DNA from: Acidimicrobiaceae bacterium
GTDB taxonomy: Bacteria; Actinomycetota; Acidimicrobiia; Acidimicrobiales; Aldehydirespiratoraceae
DNA: 32,198 bases
Direction of reading: 5' to 3'
Assembly (NCBI GenBank): GCA_002694825.1
Contig: NZNH01000080.1
Location: 76,750 to 108,947 of the forward strand
Shown here: piece after piece, positions 30,314 through 32,198 of the stretch
Layout of the letters: the number at the start of each line of letters is the position of its first letter
Numbering within the stretch: position 1 is the stretch's first letter
Position numbers and translations under genes: made by a program
The notes under the pieces: generated by a model
Told to the model about the DNA's origin: nothing
The model's input: the letters and a program-made list of their open reading frames with translations, nothing else
Databases searched by the model: none

Positions 30314-30332
30314 TGTGTTCGAACCGAACACA
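30314..30332 (+). promoter_or_regulatory. Inverted repeat in the rpoB leader
   Basis: TGTGTTCG-AAC-CGAACACA is a perfect 8-base stem with a 3-base centre about 40 bases inside the predicted transcript. It resembles half-sites of the actinobacterial LexA box, but their order is reversed, so a LexA site is not claimed. It may be an RNA hairpin or an operator. Confidence 0.4.
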
Positions 30333-30411
30333 GTCGGTGTTGACTTGGGTTGCCGGAGAGTTGTCGCATCGGCATCTGAGCACTAGCTTGAGTGACAACG
30401 TGGTCGTCGTT

Positions 30412-30448
30412 GCGCGCTCTTCCGCTTTTTCCGAGCGGATTTGCGCGC
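30412..30448 (+). promoter_or_regulatory. Two-part hairpin in the rpoB leader
   Basis: GCGCGC (30412-30417) pairs with GCGCGC (30443-30448), and inside it TCCGCT (30421-30426) pairs with AGCGGA (30434-30439), leaving a symmetric 3 x 3 internal loop and a 7-base loop. It lies 48 bases before the rpoB start. The rest of the 303-base gap 30194-30496 holds no gene. Confidence 0.45.
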
Positions 30449-30496
30449 ACTGACGGCCGCTTGGCGAACTTTTCCACCCAACTCCTGGGAGTCTCA

Positions 30497-32198
30497 GTGA
30501 CCACACGCGCTGCGCAACGCGAACGGTACTCATTCGGCAATCTGGAGGAAGTTCTCGAACTTCCCGATCTGATCGCCGTCCAGCGGGAGAGCTTCCAGTG
30601 GCTCCTCGACGAAGGCCTGGCCCAGACCTTCCGCGATATTTCGCCGATCAAGGACTTCACCGAGACCCTCCAGCTGGAGCTCGAGTTCGATCCCGACGAC
30701 GAGGATCTGCGTCCACCGCCGAAGTACACGGTGGAGGAGTGCAAGGAAAAGGACATGACCTACAGCGCGCCAATCTTCGTGCGCGCTCGCTTCATGAACG
30801 CCAACACCGGCGAAATCAAGGAGCAGACGGTCTTCATGGGCGACTTCCCCATGATGACCGACAAGGGCACCTTCATCATCAACGGCACTGAGCGTGTCGT
30901 CGTGTCCCAGCTCGTTCGCTCGCCGGGCGTCATCTTCCAGCCGGGTGAACGGTTCCGCCTGCGCAACCTCAGCAAGCACCAGCTCGTCACCGGCACGATC
31001 CATCCCTACCGCGGTGAGTGGATCGAGATTGATGTCGAGCAGAAGCCGGGCAAGGACGTTACCGCCGGCGCCCGGGTCGCCCGTAAACGCCGTATTTCGT
31101 TGTTCACCCTGCTCCGCGCCCTCGGCTACGACGAGGAGAACGAGCCGGGCTTCCTCGATCGGTTCGTCCAGCACTTCGACTTCCTCGAGGGGCAGTGGGA
31201 GAAGGACCGCGAGATCGCCCCGACCCAGGAAGAGGCGCTGCTCGAGATCTACAAGCGGGCGCGTCCGGGTGAGCCGCCGACCGTCGAGTCGGCTCGTGCC
31301 TACTTCCGCAACGCCTTCTTCGAGCCCCGTCGTTACGACCTCAGCCGTGTCGGCCGCTACAAGCTGAACCGCAAGCTCGGCCCCGAACTCGACTTCTTGA
31401 CCAAGCAGTTCGGTCTCGACCTCGAGCGCCCCGAAGAGGATCAGTCGGTGCTCGCTCAGGCGGAGATGCTGGCCGCCACCACCTACCTTCTCAACCTCGC
31501 CAAGGAGGAGCCGGGCTACCGTCTTGACGACCAGGACCACTTCGCCAACCGCCGCATCCGCAGCGTTGGTGAGTTGATCCAGAACCAGGTCCGCATCGGC
31601 CTGAGCCGGATGGAGCGGGTCGTGCGTGAGCGCATGACCACCCAGGACGTCGAGGCCATCACCCCGCAGACCCTGATCAACATCCGCCCGGTCGTGGCGG
31701 CGATCAAGGAGTTCTTCGGCACCTCACAGCTGTCGCAGTTCATGGACCAGGTCAACCCGCTCTCAGGCCTCACCCACCGCCGGCGTCTTTCGGCGCTCGG
31801 TCCGGGCGGTCTGTCCCGCGAGCGGGCCGGCTTCGAAGTCCGCGACGTCCACTTCTCCCACTACGGCCGCATGTGCCCGATCGAGACGCCGGAGGGCCCC
31901 AACATCGGCCTGATCGGCGGCCTGGCCTCGTTCGCCCGGGTCAACCCGTTCGGTTTCATCGAGTCGCCGTACCGCGTCGTCAAGAACGGCAAGGTCACCG
32001 ACGAAATCGTCTACCTCACCGCAGACGAGGAAGAAGAGTACGTCGTCGCCCAGGCCAACGCCCCGCTCGACGCCAAGGGCAAGTTCCTCAACGACCGCGT
32101 GCTCGTGCGTCGCTCGCCGCAGGCGGCGAGTCTGCAGAACCTTCGCCTCCAGCTGGAGCAGGAAGTGTTCTTCGGTGCGACCACCGAGATCTCCTCGG
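30497..32198 (+). CDS. rpoB: DNA-directed RNA polymerase subunit beta (N-terminal half, cut by right edge)
   Basis: 567 residues from the GTG at 30497 are visible, about half of the protein. Starts [46 protein letters not shown] lies 6 bases before the [35 protein letters not shown] is the conserved beta protrusion segment. The rifampicin-binding region is [44 protein letters not shown], followed by [21 protein letters not shown]. The residues matching E. coli Gln513, Asp516, His526 and Ser531 are as in sensitive enzymes, but Asn518 is Val here (residue 419). rpoC would be expected beyond the edge. Confidence 0.98.
   Translation, partial: MTTRAAQRERYSFGNLEEVLELPDLIAVQRESFQWLLDEGLAQTFRDISPIKDFTETLQLELEFDPDDEDLRPPPKYTVEECKEKDMTYSAPIFVRARFMNANTGEIKEQTVFMGDFPMMTDKGTFIINGTERVVVSQLVRSPGVIFQPGERFRLRNLSKHQLVTGTIHPYRGEWIEIDVEQKPGKDVTAGARVARKRRISLFTLLRALGYDEENEPGFLDRFVQHFDFLEGQWEKDREIAPTQEEALLEIYKRARPGEPPTVESARAYFRNAFFEPRRYDLSRVGRYKLNRKLGPELDFLTKQFGLDLERPEEDQSVLAQAEMLAATTYLLNLAKEEPGYRLDDQDHFANRRIRSVGELIQNQVRIGLSRMERVVRERMTTQDVEAITPQTLINIRPVVAAIKEFFGTSQLSQFMDQVNPLSGLTHRRRLSALGPGGLSRERAGFEVRDVHFSHYGRMCPIETPEGPNIGLIGGLASFARVNPFGFIESPYRVVKNGKVTDEIVYLTADEEEEYVVAQANAPLDAKGKFLNDRVLVRRSPQAASLQNLRLQLEQEVFFGATTEISS

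Noticed and set aside
28121..30331. A 736-codon minus-strand open frame across rplJ, rplL and the phosphatase gene
   Set aside because: It is antisense to three well-supported genes and is Arg/Ser/Ala-rich without recognisable domains; GC-rich DNA often gives long open shadows.
30314..30332. A possible LexA (SOS) box before rpoB
   Set aside because: The actinobacterial box is CGAAC-N4-GTTCG; here the half-sites occur in the opposite order, so only a generic inverted repeat is reported.
1..32198. A selenoprotein gene, tRNA-Sec or SECIS near selAB
   Set aside because: The four tRNAs found are Pro, Thr, Met and Trp, and no gene was seen to continue with family similarity through an in-frame TGA.
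1..32198. CRISPR arrays, insertion sequences, prophage or toxin-antitoxin and defence genes
   Set aside because: No regularly spaced repeats, transposase motifs or defence domains were seen; gene content and composition are even across the window.

Overview
The window looks like chromosomal DNA of a high-GC actinobacterium, probably class Acidimicrobiia or a close relative. The grounds are a WhiB regulator, a mycofactocin glycosyltransferase (MftF), a paired ArsA-type ATPase locus next to whiB as in Mycobacterium (Rv3679-Rv3680-whiB4), an N-terminally extended NusG, and the actinobacterial tRNA-Thr / tRNA-Met ... tRNA-Trp-secE-nusG order. No phage, insertion sequence or CRISPR array was seen. 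Coding density is very high and most intergenic gaps are under 110 bases.

Layout. 1-4.6 kb: an isopenicillin-N-synthase-like dioxygenase (cut by the left edge) behind an RDD membrane protein, a beta-carbonic anhydrase, an M28-like peptidase divergent from a cupin, an amidase and tRNA-Pro. 4.6-9.4 kb: a lone receiver protein divergent from a STAS anti-anti-sigma protein, two translationally coupled ArsA ATPases, an NfeD-type membrane protein and a WhiB regulator. 9.4-14.8 kb: selB and selA (selenocysteine insertion), FxsA, an Mrp/ApbC Fe-S carrier ATPase and an A-type Fe-S carrier. 14.8-23.6 kb: a Tat lipoprotein with a thioredoxin-like domain divergent from an unusual fusion of a 2Fe-2S small subunit to a shortened xanthine-dehydrogenase-like domain, an N-acyl-D-amino-acid amidohydrolase, mftF coupled to a class C serine hydrolase, an MFS transporter and an enoyl-CoA hydratase. 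23.7-32.2 kb: tRNA-Thr, tRNA-Met, an ECF sigma / zinc anti-sigma pair, tRNA-Trp, secE-nusG-rplK-rplA, a structured L10 leader, rplJ-rplL with a strong terminator, a tyrosine phosphatase, and rpoB with its own promoter and leader (cut by the right edge).

Two themes connect the genes. The middle of the window is rich in redox and iron-sulfur functions (WhiB, Mrp, A-type carrier, 2Fe-2S fusion, thioredoxin-like lipoprotein, selenocysteine machinery). The right third is the core transcription/translation locus. The most general signal is regulatory: at least eleven genes without a Shine-Dalgarno sequence carry a TAnnnT hexamer exactly 6-8 bases before the start codon, the signature of leaderless transcription. 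The whiB gene instead has a longer 5' region with an exact match to the FliA/WhiG -10 element. All functional calls rest on reading the sequence and recalled family motifs; no database search was possible.
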